DNA of 64,000 nucleotides, taken from contig NC_049980.1 in assembly GCF_000003815.2 (NCBI RefSeq), positions 3,056,545-3,120,544 of the forward strand, read 5' to 3'. The translations under genes were made by a program, and so were the position numbers. The notes below the pieces were generated by a model. It saw nothing but the letters and a program-made list of their open reading frames with translations, was not told the origin of the DNA and did no database searches. Shown here piece after piece: positions 9,756 to 20,755 of this stretch (position 1 is the first letter of the stretch; each line of letters starts with the position of its first letter). Source of the stretch: Branchiostoma floridae. Taxonomy: Eukaryota; Chordata; Leptocardii; Amphioxiformes; Branchiostomatidae.

Positions 9756-12700
9756 TGTGTCATACACACAGCGAGAGAAACAAGATCTGTAGAACTCTTT
9801 CCAAAAGCCACGGAATATCCTTTGGCTTTTGGAATGTACATGGACTAGGTAGAAAAGTAGAAGACAGTGATTTTATAAGCCAAATAGAAGGGTTTGATTT
9901 CTTTTCCCTACTCGAGACCTGGCACGCAGGTGAGAAACATTTTCCCAACTTTTTATGTTTTAGTAGCTCTAGAACCAAAACTAAGAAAGCCAAACGTAGC
10001 TCCGGCGGTATTATTTTCTTATTTAAAAAGCAATACAAAAACTACGTTACAAAATTAGATAGCAAGTCCGAGGACATTCTTTGGGTAAAAGTAAGCAAAG
10101 AACTGTTAAACATGGACGATGATATTTACCTAGCATCCGTTTATATCAGCCCAAACAGATCCACAATTCATTCCAATAGAACATACGATATATTTGACGT
10201 TCTCGAAAACGAAATAGCTTACTACCAAAACTACGGCGAGGTAATAGTAGGGGGGGACCTAAACGCACGTGTGGGTGATCTGAAAGATTACATTCCAGAC
10301 GATGGCCTTATTGACAGTCATACTCTGCCAGATGATTATAACCAAGATCATCCGTTCCCACGCAATAATATGGACACAGGCAATCCTACTCCTTTTGGCA
10401 AAAATTTAATCGACCTCTGCATAAATAGTAAACTTAGAATTTTAAATGGCAGAACGCCTGGCGACCTACTAGGAAAACCCACCTGTTACCAGCCAAACGG
10501 CTCCAGTGTTGTAGATTATATCCTAGCAAGCGAAACTATCTTACTCCAGAAAACCACATTCTTCCACGTCCATCCATTAAACATACTTTCTGACCATTGC
10601 AAACTCTCACTTATACTGCAGGGTAGTTCAAAGACATTGCCCGAGAAAACTTCCAGTACCCTCCCCACCCGCCCCCACTGCAAATTCGTGTGGAGCACTG
10701 GCTCGAAAGATAAATTCCTAGACGTAATTAATAACAATGCCTTTTATAATAGCATTAACAAGTTTATTGATAAGAATTACGATCTCACATCGGCCTCGGT
10801 CGATTCAGCTTTAAACGACTTCCTTGCACCCCTACAACAAGCTGGGAAAAACTCTCTTTGTTTACGCTTCACTAAACAAGGACGTCCTTCTTCTAAAAAT
10901 AATTCCAAAACTAAGAAAAAATGGTTCTCAGAGAATTGCCACGCTGCAAGACGAAGCCTCAGTAATCTCGCTAAGCTACTTTCAAAACACCCACGAGATC
11001 CCTTTATTAGAGGGCAGTATTTTAAATCAAAGAAAGAATACACAAGACTGATTAGAAGAACAAAGGCAGATTACAAAAACAACATCCTACATCAACTCAA
11101 CTCCTTTTCCGAAGAGAATCCTTCAGCGTTCTGGCAGCTCTTTAAACAATTCAAAACTAATAACACGACAAAATCTGAAGAACCAATTAATAAGGAGGAC
11201 CTTCATAAACACTTTGAAAAGTTATATGGCAAAAATGCAAACAACCCCATACATACAGGTAATTCTGACCTTCACACTCAAATCGAAAATAGTTTAACTG
11301 AACTAGAAAATGACCTAGCTAATAACAATCCACTAGATAATGCAATACAGGAACAAGAAATTAGGCACGCAATCTCCCAATTAAAAAACAGTAAAGCCTC
11401 TGGTAGCGACCTGATACTTAACGAAATGTTAAAATGTGCCTCGCATGCCCTTACTAAACCATTAACTAAGCTTTTCAATCTATTTATCTCTTCCGGCTAT
11501 TTCCCCAAACAATGGTGCACGAGTCACATTGTACCGATACACAAAGGCGGTGCCAAAGACGATGCGAACAATTACAGAGGTATTTCTGTCACTAGTTGTC
11601 TGGCTAAATTGTTCACGGCAATCTTAAACACCCGCCTCACAAACTTTTTAGACGAACACGCTCTCATCTCCCCAAACCAGGCGGGCTTCAGGAAAAACTT
11701 CGGGACAAATGACAATATCTTTGTCATCGATTCATTAGTATCCAAGTACAGCAACGATAACAAACGCCTTTATGCTTGTTTCGTTGACTTTAAAAAGGCT
11801 TTTGATTGTGTGTGGCGAGAAGGCCTAAGATATAAACTACTTATTTCGGGAATAGGGGGTAAATTCTACAGTCTTGTAAAGTCCATGTATTCTAAACCAC
11901 AATCATGCATTAAAACCTCCTCTGGTCTAACACCACCCTTCATTACGGACAAGGGGGTAAGACAGGGCTGTAACCTCAGCCCCACACTTTTCAACCTATT
12001 TATAAACGACTTAGTTAAAATGTTAGATAGCCCAGAATGTGCCCCGCCCTCCCTACATCATTTATTTGTTTCCTGCCTACTCTATGCAGATGATGTTGTC
12101 ATCTTCTCGGAAACTGAGAAAGGTCTACAATGCGCACTAGACAAACTCAACACATTTTGTATGCAATGGAAACTGCAAGTTAATGTAAAGAAAACGAAGG
12201 TATTGATCTTCAACAAAACAGGACGCACACTTAAAAAGTTTAAATTTCTACTCGGTTCTGAAACCATAGAAATCGCCAATTCGTACTCCTATTTAGGTCT
12301 GCAATTATCCCCATCTGGCAGCTTCTCCCTAGCGAAGAAACAACTCGCACTGAAAGCGCGCAAAGCAGCTTTTAGTATCAAATCCCTTATCCGCTCACAG
12401 ATATCCACAAAAGCTTTATTACGCATCTTCGATGTTTGTATTAAATCAATCATGCTCTATGGATGCGAAATCTGGAGGAAAGATTATCATAATGCCAACT
12501 GCCCGATAGAAAATGTCCACAATCGCTTCTGTAAAAACANNNNNNNNNNNNNNNNNNNNNNNNNNNNNNNNNNNNNNNNNNNNNNNNNNNNNNNNNNNNN
12601 NNNNNNNNNNNNNNNNNNNNNNNNNNNNNNNNNNNNNNNCATAGACGATCGGGGAAGGGGGCGTGTATACTGGTTAAGGCTTAGACAACTAGATACCAAT

Positions 12701-13342
12701 ACACATCCACTGCAAGCTGACGCATTATCATATCAAAAACATATGCTTAATATATATAGCAACAAGAAAAATCTGTTATCTCATGTGAAAGAAATACTTA
12801 ACAATAGTGGCTTGTCCTTTATTTGGAATAACGACAACACTGACCTCGACAGGCAACATATTTGTACTTTACTTAGAAGAAGGCTATCTGACATGTACAT
12901 TCAAAGTTTTCTCCACAATTTATCTGTTGATACTGGTAAACTAAGATTGTATAAGCATCTCAAATCTGTGTACACTATGGAAAATTATCTACACACCAAA
13001 GACTTTGATGTAAGATCAGCTATATGTAAGCTCAGAGTAAGCGCACATACGTTAGAGGTCGAAAGAGGTAGATACAAACAATTACCTGTTAACGAGAGAA
13101 TATGTAAATATTGTACAGGAAAAGCAGTGGAAGATGAAATGCACTTTATTTGTCATTGTCCTCACTACAGTACCGAAAGAGACAAACTATTTAAACTAAT
13201 TAACAAATTTTTTCCCAGCTTTGCACATCGTAACGAACTACAAAAAACTGCCTTCCTGTTAGCACCACCCAATGCATATGTCTCCCAAAATGTCGGGAAT
13301 TTCATCCTCCACTGTATACAGAAAAGAAATCAAACCCAATAG
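9755..13342 (+). CDS. LINE ORF2 polyprotein: AP endonuclease and reverse transcriptase
   Basis: The second ORF, about 1,195 codons, would nick target DNA and prime reverse transcription there. The apurinic-like endonuclease covers about residues 20-290, with FGFWNVHGLG, VIVGGDLNARVGD, SVVDYILAS and LSDHCKLSL. The reverse transcriptase covers about 560-830, with PIHKGGAKDDANNYRGIS, QAGFRKNFGTNDNIF, FVDFKKAFDCVW, GVRQGCNLSPTLFNLFIND and catalytic LLYADDVVIFS. A C-terminal Cys-His motif reads CKYC then HFICHC near residue 1,116. The only interruption is a 100-base N run at about residues 928-961; the frame stays open on both sides, so the copy may be intact. ATG 9755 uses the last base of ORF1's TGA stop. 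The family is CR1-like; RTE/L2 relatives cannot be excluded. Confidence 0.92.
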   Translation: MCHTHSERNKICRTLSKSHGISFGFWNVHGLGRKVEDSDFISQIEGFDFFSLLETWHAGEKHFPNFLCFSSSRTKTKKAKRSSGGIIFLFKKQYKNYVTKLDSKSEDILWVKVSKELLNMDDDIYLASVYISPNRSTIHSNRTYDIFDVLENEIAYYQNYGEVIVGGDLNARVGDLKDYIPDDGLIDSHTLPDDYNQDHPFPRNNMDTGNPTPFGKNLIDLCINSKLRILNGRTPGDLLGKPTCYQPNGSSVVDYILASETILLQKTTFFHVHPLNILSDHCKLSLILQGSSKTLPEKTSSTLPTRPHCKFVWSTGSKDKFLDVINNNAFYNSINKFIDKNYDLTSASVDSALNDFLAPLQQAGKNSLCLRFTKQGRPSSKNNSKTKKKWFSENCHAARRSLSNLAKLLSKHPRDPFIRGQYFKSKKEYTRLIRRTKADYKNNILHQLNSFSEENPSAFWQLFKQFKTNNTTKSEEPINKEDLHKHFEKLYGKNANNPIHTGNSDLHTQIENSLTELENDLANNNPLDNAIQEQEIRHAISQLKNSKASGSDLILNEMLKCASHALTKPLTKLFNLFISSGYFPKQWCTSHIVPIHKGGAKDDANNYRGISVTSCLAKLFTAILNTRLTNFLDEHALISPNQAGFRKNFGTNDNIFVIDSLVSKYSNDNKRLYACFVDFKKAFDCVWREGLRYKLLISGIGGKFYSLVKSMYSKPQSCIKTSSGLTPPFITDKGVRQGCNLSPTLFNLFINDLVKMLDSPECAPPSLHHLFVSCLLYADDVVIFSETEKGLQCALDKLNTFCMQWKLQVNVKKTKVLIFNKTGRTLKKFKFLLGSETIEIANSYSYLGLQLSPSGSFSLAKKQLALKARKAAFSIKSLIRSQISTKALLRIFDVCIKSIMLYGCEIWRKDYHNANCPIENVHNRFCKNXXXXXXXXXXXXXXXXXXXXXXXXXXXXXXXXXXIDDRGRGRVYWLRLRQLDTNTHPLQADALSYQKHMLNIYSNKKNLLSHVKEILNNSGLSFIWNNDNTDLDRQHICTLLRRRLSDMYIQSFLHNLSVDTGKLRLYKHLKSVYTMENYLHTKDFDVRSAICKLRVSAHTLEVERGRYKQLPVNERICKYCTGKAVEDEMHFICHCPHYSTERDKLFKLINKFFPSFAHRNELQKTAFLLAPPNAYVSQNVGNFILHCIQKRNQTQ
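12540..12639. other. Assembly gap (100 N)
   Basis: Exactly 100 unknown bases inside LINE ORF2. A round 100 suggests a placeholder, so the true length is unknown. Confidence 0.97.
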
Positions 13343-13490
13343 CATTCATTTTAGATTAGAAGTATCACTAGTTGTTGACCCCTATGTCCACTTTGTTATT
13401 GTATCATTATCATCAATGTACTTTCATACATGTATTTTTGCAATTAGCCTTCGGGCATGAGTTTGCAATAAAGATTATTATTATCATCAG
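13343..13490 (+). other. 3' end of the CR1-like LINE
   Basis: Short 3' untranslated region following the ORF2 stop, with ttcgggcatgagtttgcaat and an aataaag signal, ending in attattattatcatc. The same 3' end occurs inverted at about 18,490-18,850, which supports the boundary. The short simple-repeat tail in place of poly(A) is typical of CR1-like elements. Confidence 0.75.
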
Positions 13491-13846
13491 GAAGTGCACA
13501 TTTGCAAAGTTGTTTCTGCTTGAGGTCTTATTCATGTAAAGTACCTACCAGAAATAAACGGTTGCATGAAACTGCGCATATTCACGGTTGAAAATTCCCT
13601 TTTAATAGTTTTATACATCCCAACTGACCAGATTAAAGCTTATTCATAAACAAGGCCAAACCACCACGCTTTCACTTTTCCGTGCCAAGTAAGAATCAAC
13701 AAAATAAGGAGGAAAACACCCATTCGCGGTAGGTACCATGAATAAGACCTTAGTCTTTGATAAGGGCATTCTCCATAATAAGCATTGATTGTTTGGCGAA
13801 GGTATTGCGTTTCGTGGAACTCTAGTTTTTATTATGAAAATAAAAA

Positions 13847-13895
<49 letters not shown>

Positions 13896-14062
13896 CGATT
13901 GATTGATTGATTGATTGGCTGATGGGAAAACGAGCGCTGGTTAGACCCTGAATTATGCTAATTACAGCCTTATTTGCATCATCAAAAGACATGATAAAAG
14001 AATAAATCCACAAAGACCCTAAATATTTCATGGAGGTATGAAGTCTCCGCCTTTTTGTTACA
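13491..14062. other. Repeat-like spacer with a (GATT)n microsatellite
   Basis: No gene is visible. 13,793-13,830 carries the repeat-end signature gtggaactctagttttta that also occurs near 17,050 and 57,930. A tandem gatt array occupies about 13,852-13,917 with one interruption. 14,028-14,040 carries ttcatggaggtatg, another family end. Confidence 0.7.
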
Positions 14063-14957
14063 GGTCAGGCCATGTTGATTTGATTATATGGATGACATCC
14101 TCTGGGAACTCCAAAACTGATGCAAGCGAGCGAATAAAAAAAAAGTTTGGCCAAAAAAAAAGTTGCCTTCAGTATGAAATCAAAGTGGCCAGGAAGGTTG
14201 CACATAGGATTAAACACACATAGTATGGTATACCAACAGTTAGGTGTAGGGACCAGTGCATCATACGGGTGCAAAACATTTTTTTTCTTCTTGGACCAAT
14301 CCGAAAAAAAACAGACCTGAAAAAAACAACAGAGGAACAGGTTTCGCCAATTACAAAATGGCCACACTATGTCGGCAGCGATTTGGGGTCTAGCCGGGGG
14401 CCAAGAAGACAACAAGAGCGAAGTCAAGTAGAGTTTATAGTCAATTGCACCAAGTTTCTACAGTCAAAGGTACAGAGACAGTTAGCCTTTATTACATGGA
14501 GATAGGATTTTAAATGCAGTGGGAGTCCAATAATACACCAAACAGATCCCTTTGTAGCAAAATTGACCAATTACCATTGTTTTGAGTATTGCCAGTTCTC
14601 AAGTTTCCACAGAAAATCAGGTCCAGGTTCATGTCCGGACCTGGAAATGATCCTCTGGACCTGAATTTTCTGTGCTGGTGCCTCCCCCAACCAACAATAG
14701 ATTTTTTGTCTTTCTGTCCTTTCACATCTTATTCTTTGACTTTAGATTCATTTTGGCATTCTATGGCATTAGTTATCTGTTTTCTGATACTTTTTTTTTC
14801 AATCTACGGAATATTTGTGCTCATTTTACAGCTGCTTTGCTCAATTTATTGTGTGGTCGAAAACTTTTTTTTTTGGAAATGGCCGAAAATTGGTGCGAGC
14901 GCGGATGTCATCCATATAATCAAATCAACGTGGCTTCATTGATAAACTAAAACCTGT
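14063..14957. mobile_element. TIR element, family M2, copy 1
   Basis: The left end near 14,068-14,100 (ggccatgttgatttgattat, then atggatgacatcc) is matched inverted by ggatgtcatccatataatca and caaatcaacgtggc at 14,903-14,934. Subterminal A- and T-rich runs also mirror each other. It is about 0.9 kb with no transposase. Related ends occur at 22,500-23,090 and 35,499-36,925. Confidence 0.75.
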
Positions 14958-14996
14958 TGTACACATGGTCGATTTGACGATCTTGGGATCCCGATA

Positions 14997-15186
14997 CAGT
15001 AGAGGCCGTTTAATTGCACAGCCTATTTGCCAGTGTATTTCATACATCGTACAGTGTATTTCGTTATCCGGCTTGTGCAATAATGCGACGTTATCCAGCT
15101 GGACCGCACCGGTTTGAGATTTTGGGGTTCCGTGCAGTCAACAGAATTGTCCGTTAATCCGTTGTGCAATTAACTGGTTTCTACTG
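14997..15186. mobile_element. Small MITE, pogo/Tigger-like ends
   Basis: A 190-bp element whose ends cagtagaggccgtttaattg and the complement of caattaactggtttctactg form imperfect inverted repeats. A TA precedes the left end; the right flank is aa, so the target duplication is only partly preserved. CAGTAGA-type ends resemble pogo-like MITEs, but this is a weak assignment. Confidence 0.6.
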
Positions 15187-15810
15187 AATTCCGGGGGGAG
15201 CCCGGCCACCACCATTCCCTGATCCAACCCCTGTGTTGAGGGAGCGGTAATAAATCCCAGACACTACTATCCCTAGACCCAACCTCTGCTTGAAGAATAG
15301 GACTCAGACACCTTCACTTTGCCCACTCGCTTCCTTCCAACATATAGGACCATAAAGGACAGACAGGCTGCAGTCCTACCCTGGATTACTAGTCTGCGCT
15401 TCAGTACCACCACGTTCTAGAAATCCAATGAAAACATGATCCCCTGATATAAATAGTACTCAAAAGCAACATACAATGTTAACTCCTACAAACCATTTTT
15501 TCTGACATAAATTACATTTACGCCAAGACTCTTTCGTTACGACATGCAGTTCTGGTAGCTTCCGGCGTTATCTGAGTCTGAGTCGCATACGGATACTTAG
15601 CCGACATCCTTGTTAAGGTCGTGTTAGTCTTGGGGCTGTTCTTTTCAGACCCAGGTACCATTCCGGGGCTCCCATGCTCACTAGTCACGCCAGTCGACAC
15701 AATGAAATAAATAACTGGCGTTTCAAAATATTCTTCTCCGGTGATTACTTCACTACAAACCACTCATAAAACGTCTGTGCCTAGTCTGTCCTATACTAGT
15801 ACCTGTTACT
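15187..15810. other. Spacer, nothing recognised
   Basis: No exon, RNA gene or clear repeat boundary was found. The open frame at 15,518-15,763 (-) has no recognisable motif or splice context. Confidence 0.5.
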
Positions 15811-17078
15811 TTCCAAGAAGTTTATATAGGTTAACAGTATATACCTCGAAAAGCTGTGTATGGATTTTTATGATATTTGGTATTTGAGTAGCGGTTGCGG
15901 AAAAGAAGGTTGAGTTCAAAAATGGTTGGCGTAGCATTTTCCCATCAGGACGCGTCGACGGTAGCGGGCCGAGTGTGTGCGTCCGCGTTTTTGTGTACAG
16001 CATAACTCGAGAAGCCTTGAATGGATCCTGATAATATTTGGTAGGTGGGTAGGGGTTAGGATAACGAAGGTCAAGATCAAGACAATGGGCCCCCTAGCAA
16101 CTCCCTAAGGTACTGCAGCAAAACTTCAATTTTTGACATCTCGTGTTCTGGACATGCTGTGGTCAAGATTTTTGAGTGGCAAATAGCCTAAGTTATGACC
16201 TACATAATGTAATGCTAATTATGCAAATCAACAGGTATTTTGCTAATTAATGAGGAAGCTTGTCACATATGTAGCAGCGGAAGAGAATTGTCCAATACAT
16301 ATTGATTATGCAAATGACAACCCCATTTACATAATTAATGAGAAAACCTGAATATGTTGACGGATCATCATGATTTTCGGTTTGTAGATAGCCTAAGTGA
16401 AGACTTCCATAGTGGGATACTTATTATGCAAATTAAAGAAAATTTGTATAATGAGGAAAGTTTACAAATCCACTGCATTCCATAATAGGACTTTCAAACT
16501 TGTCACATATGTAACTGAGAAAGAGAGAATTGTCAATACATGTTAATTATGCAAATGACCACCCCATTCGCATAATTAATGAGAAAATATTAACGTGTTG
16601 ACGGGTCGTCATGATCTTGGATATGTAGATAGCCTAAGTGATGTCATTTATATGCAAATCATCAGTTAATTTACATAGTTAATGAGGAATGTTTATAAAT
16701 CCACTGCAATGCATGATAGGACTTTCAAACGTGTCACATGTGTAACTGAGAAAGAGAAAAATATCAATAGACACTTGACCAAAGCCCACTAACATCATTT
16801 ACTATTCGGCCAGGCCGGAGTCTGGTAGAGACTTCCTGATTTTGACAAAGCACTATGAAAGTTTCGCTGAAAAATGTATCACAACAGTGTACATAATTTC
16901 ATTGTCACCAGTTCGCCAAGAAGTTTATCTTTTTGGTAGCGTTTGTGAGGAACACACGTTCATGCAGTTGGGGTAAGTACTCTTTAGTAATACATGAATA
17001 AGACCTGAAAGTCTTGAATAAAGGCATGATTATTTGGTGAAGGGATGTGTTCGTGGAACTCTAGTTTTTAATACAGTA
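15811..17078. repeat. R1-related long repeat with internal AT-rich duplications
   Basis: Starts with ccaagaagtttatataggtt and carries tatggatttttatgatattt and gtaggtgggtaggggttag, as in repeat R1. It ends with cgtggaactctagttttta. Between 16,190 and 16,770 an AT-rich block of about 230 bp, with ttatgcaaatgac and cataattaatgag, recurs roughly three times. A second copy of the left end at 16,913 suggests nesting. No protein is encoded. Confidence 0.65.
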
Positions 17079-18485
17079 CATAAAACACTAGTCGATTGTC
17101 CCTTCTGGCACGTTGTTTCCATGTGCCTGTGGGGCATTATCACTGATGGGTACCTGCGTTAACCTTTAACCCTGCATACCTCCGTAAATCCACCATTCAC
17201 CGTCCATTCCTGTCGGTCGGTCTTATTTTGCCCAACAAATTCCCACTGCATAAACAGAGACAGGTTTACACAGGGCTTCAACAAGAACGTTCACAGACCC
17301 TGGGCGCTGCACGACAGCAACACAAGTGCGCCAATTCTCCTGGCGAAGCCGACGAGACACCATAGAGCGCGTTAGTGCCCCAGGCCAGGCTCTGGAGGGA
17401 GGGGCGCGCCATTGTAGCAGGGCTGTCACCTGTGAAGCTCCAATGCACACGCTTTTGTTGGCGGGTAATAACTGACATTTTGGCGCGTAACAAGGTCGGG
17501 CGGGATTACAGTATGACCGCTCTAACCTTTGACAACATGAAAACTCAACACCTCAACTTAGCGAACTTTATTTAATACTGTCGACCGAAAACTTAAGCTG
17601 GAATCAAGGCCAAAGTTAGCCTATTGTGTTATCATTCATACTTACCAACGACTTTAGGCAACTTCCTGATGGAAAGATCAGATGCTAAAATAAAGGGAAG
17701 CTTGAAGTTAGTTAGCAAAGTTTCGAGTCGTATCAGCATCAAACCAAGGGCGTTATATTATTACGTCTGACCAAACGTAGCACACTGTACACAGATAAAC
17801 AGCTTTATTGTTTTGACACGACAAAAAGTACAGTTACTTCTGTATGGTCAACTAGAAACTACATAAAAGGATAGCATCCAGAATAGATCTTAAAATTCCA
17901 CTAATTAAACAATATAGGATAATGAAATTCTACTAATTATCAAACAATATAGGATAATGACAAGACCTGCATACAATCAGGTGGGGCTAAACCTGGGGAT
18001 AGATAGTCATTGGTCCACTTCTAGCCAGAACTGACCTTTTGATATGATAATGACTCTGTAGTAATGCTTTCAATTCTTATTCTGATCTAAGTTTCCGCCC
18101 CTTTTCGTTTGGAACAAATTCCTTCGTCTTCTTTTTCAGTCGTGTACAGCGACATTGATTGACATGAGCGAGGAAGTGTTTTCATCACCTCTTGATCCGT
18201 GAAAGAATAGGCGTCCTAAAATAAGAGGGGTTATGTTTGAATTTCAACAAATAACAACTACCTCAATCCAACAAAATAAATGAAAGTGACATTCACAACT
18301 TGAACTCTTACTGGCAGGCTCCAATCGACCCGACAAACGGCCGGAAGTGCAAGCTCCCTCCCACCCTTGGAATACTCACCACCTGCTGTCTGCTGTGACC
18401 TTACTTTTTAGTGTCTTAATCTATGTGTCGTCTGGAGATAGGACAGGGCAACCTCCCCAGCCACACTCCTTCCAACAAAGATACC
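17079..18485. other. Intergenic spacer, no gene recognised
   Basis: Both strands contain only short open frames without conserved motifs. A GC-rich patch at 17,220-17,500 gives overlapping minus-strand frames rich in Arg and Trp that I could not assign. A short direct duplication of aaacaatataggataatga occurs near 17,910-17,960. Confidence 0.5.
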
Positions 18486-18489
18486 CTCT

Positions 18490-18850
18490 CTTCGTATTTA
18501 AATTATATCTTTATCTTTATTACAAATTCATGCCCGAAGGCTAATTGCACGTATACATGGTAATACATTTGTACAAAGCTTTGAAAAATTTTGTTGACTA
18601 GTTTAAATAGTTTGGCACTGTAATGTGGACGATGACAAATATGTAATGTATTTCATCTTCCAGTGCCTTTCCTATGCGATATTTACATATTCTCTCGTTA
18701 ACAGGTAATTGTTTGTATCTACCTCTTTCTAATCATAATGTATGTGCACTTACTCTGAGTTTACATATACGAGAGTGCTTCAGAAGGTAATGCCATTGGT
18801 TTTATAACAGACCCATTTTTACATCGAATAAGTTTAAATTAGGTAAGGCA
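18490..18850 (-). pseudogene. 5'-truncated copy of the CR1-like LINE, minus strand
   Basis: The inverted complement matches the end of ORF2 and the 3' untranslated region of the LINE at 7,074-13,490. It has the codons for the NERICKYC block and the tail with ttcgggcatgaatttgtaat. Only about 360 bp of the 3' end is retained. It is a dead-on-arrival insertion and indicates that this LINE family has been active here. Confidence 0.8.
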
Positions 18851-19372
18851 AAGGTAAAGGCATTTATCCTCTTGATCTTGAAATATCTCAAATTATGTTT
18901 CCAGATAATTATGAATAACTGAGTTGATTTCAAGATGACCGCACCCCAGGAAGCTTGTCAGAAGATCAGGTCCTCTAGAGCTGACCCACGTATAACTACT
19001 GTACTGAAATTCCACCTGTATAATTGTATGTGTCTCTAAAGTTTACATACCAATTTTCATTTCTGATCTCCTGATGGTTCCTCTTTTACAGCTGAGAATG
19101 GAGTGAGTTGCTATGTTACAGGCAGTTTGAATAATAGCCAAATACGTGATTTGATGATTGAAGGTTTTTGTACACTGCTGTGAGCGAAGCGAACGAGGTG
19201 GTTTTATCAGGTGGTTATAGCAAAGGACCAGGCGTTATGACATCATGTACACCGAGGAACAGGCGGGTCATTAACGTTATTATCATATAGCCTACCCAAA
19301 CTTGCAATATCCTGTATGACGCATAGATCTCTTGGTACTATACGTGTGAATTCCGTGAATTGTTCTTTGGTA
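18851..19372. other. Spacer, nothing recognised
   Basis: AT-rich sequence without motifs, reading frames or obvious repeats. Confidence 0.5.
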
Positions 19373-20440
19373 CATAACGGGGGCCGCCCTAAGATGCCCA
19401 GATTTTTTTGCTGATCTTATTATGCATAAGTACGCCGTGTTTGTTGCCACTGACTATGATGATTAGAAAGGTAAATAGACCAAGTCCAAACAAACAGCTT
19501 TTTTTTCTATTAAAATTTTTTAAAACATGTTCACTTCCCCTTTTTTTTGAAGACATAATTTTCACAATAATGTTGGTACTGCCGAATCCCTGTGGTCACC
19601 TGTTACTAGGTATTGGTGGCTCGTGGCCATAAATAAACAACCAATAAAAAACAGCCACACAACTGTCATACACATAAGAAATAAAGCTTCACAAAACACT
19701 ACAAATATTGGTCTTCAAATGTTTGTTTAGTAGAAGACCGTCCATAGAAAAAAAACATAAGCATCACCGCCGTTGTTTTCCCCAGGGAGCGTGGCCCCGC
19801 AGGTGGCAGACGAGCGAACGCCCAAAAGATTTGTTACTTTAAAAATGATTCGTACCGTCTATAAAATGAAACTTCACAGAGTGATGTCGAATATGTTTCC
19901 CAATACGTACACAGAGTTTTTTGTGATTTTGGCATTGTCGTTTTTCGTAATGATTTTGTTAGTCGGGCCGCCGCATTCAGTGCATTTCGCCCATTTCCCA
20001 TGGAAACACGACCTGGATTGTGAATGATTTAGCCCTCCTCGCGGGAGACATGAAGCACACACAATCACAATTCTACTGTCAAAAGAAAGCTAATATATCA
20101 TGAAATTAGAATTTTTATTTATGTTTGTCTAAATTGGTCACCAGCTTCCGAAGAGAGCAAATTTCAAAAGCGGGGCAAGTTAGGGCGCACTGTTTAACGC
20201 GGCTCAAAAACGGAATTTATATTCACGATAACGTCCTCGGTGTTTTCCAGTTGTAACGCGGAGGGTGAAGGGTTCATGAACAGCATGGATGCCTTCCTTA
20301 TTCAAGTATGGTCTCTAGATGAATGTGCAAAAAATTCATTGATCAAAACTTGACCACTCTTTGGCAACTAGTGATGGAGCGCCGTGACTTCGAGCGCGTA
20401 AAAGGGGGGGGGGGGGATCTTAGGGCGGCCCCCCTTACAT
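19373..20440. mobile_element. 1.05-kb TIR element, copy B (most complete copy)
   Basis: The left end cataacgggggccgcccta begins at 19,373. The right end gatcttagggcggccccc lies near 20,417-20,434. The body matches copy A (1-635) from about 19,800 and copy C (61,124-61,660) over its first half. Homopolymer changes, such as a long G run at 20,404-20,416, separate the copies. The open frames differ between copies, so it is probably non-autonomous. Confidence 0.75.
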
Positions 20441-20669
20441 TTGTAAGACGATTACAGATTGCATTTTTAAACCAAAATTTCCACAGAAAATATTCGAAAC
20501 ACTACAGTCTTTGGCTTGTTAGAACAACAAAACTCATTACCAATGTTAACAGAATGAGCCATCCCCCTCTTGCAGTCTGTACTTATTCCCTCTGCTCTGG
20601 CATTTGTTTCGCTCCTTTTGATTGGCCAATGCCTGCATACTCCATATTTTCTTGTTTGTATTGCTTTAT

Positions 20670-20755
20670 CTGATTGGCCAGAATGAATCGACACCGGCAC
20701 CGTTGTCTATTTGCATCGACACTGGTGCCGGTGTCGATTCATTCTGAGCAATCAG
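20670..20755. repeat. Strong short hairpin
   Basis: Arms at 20,670-20,701 and 20,724-20,755 are inverted complements with one or two mismatches: atgaatcgacaccggcacc against its complement. The loop is about 22 bp. It may be a tiny MITE; no flanking duplication is clear. Confidence 0.75.

Noticed and set aside
9015-9767. 250-residue minus-strand open frame opposite LINE ORF1
   Set aside because: It mirrors the Pro/Gly/Tyr repeat coding region; the domain evidence is all on the plus strand.
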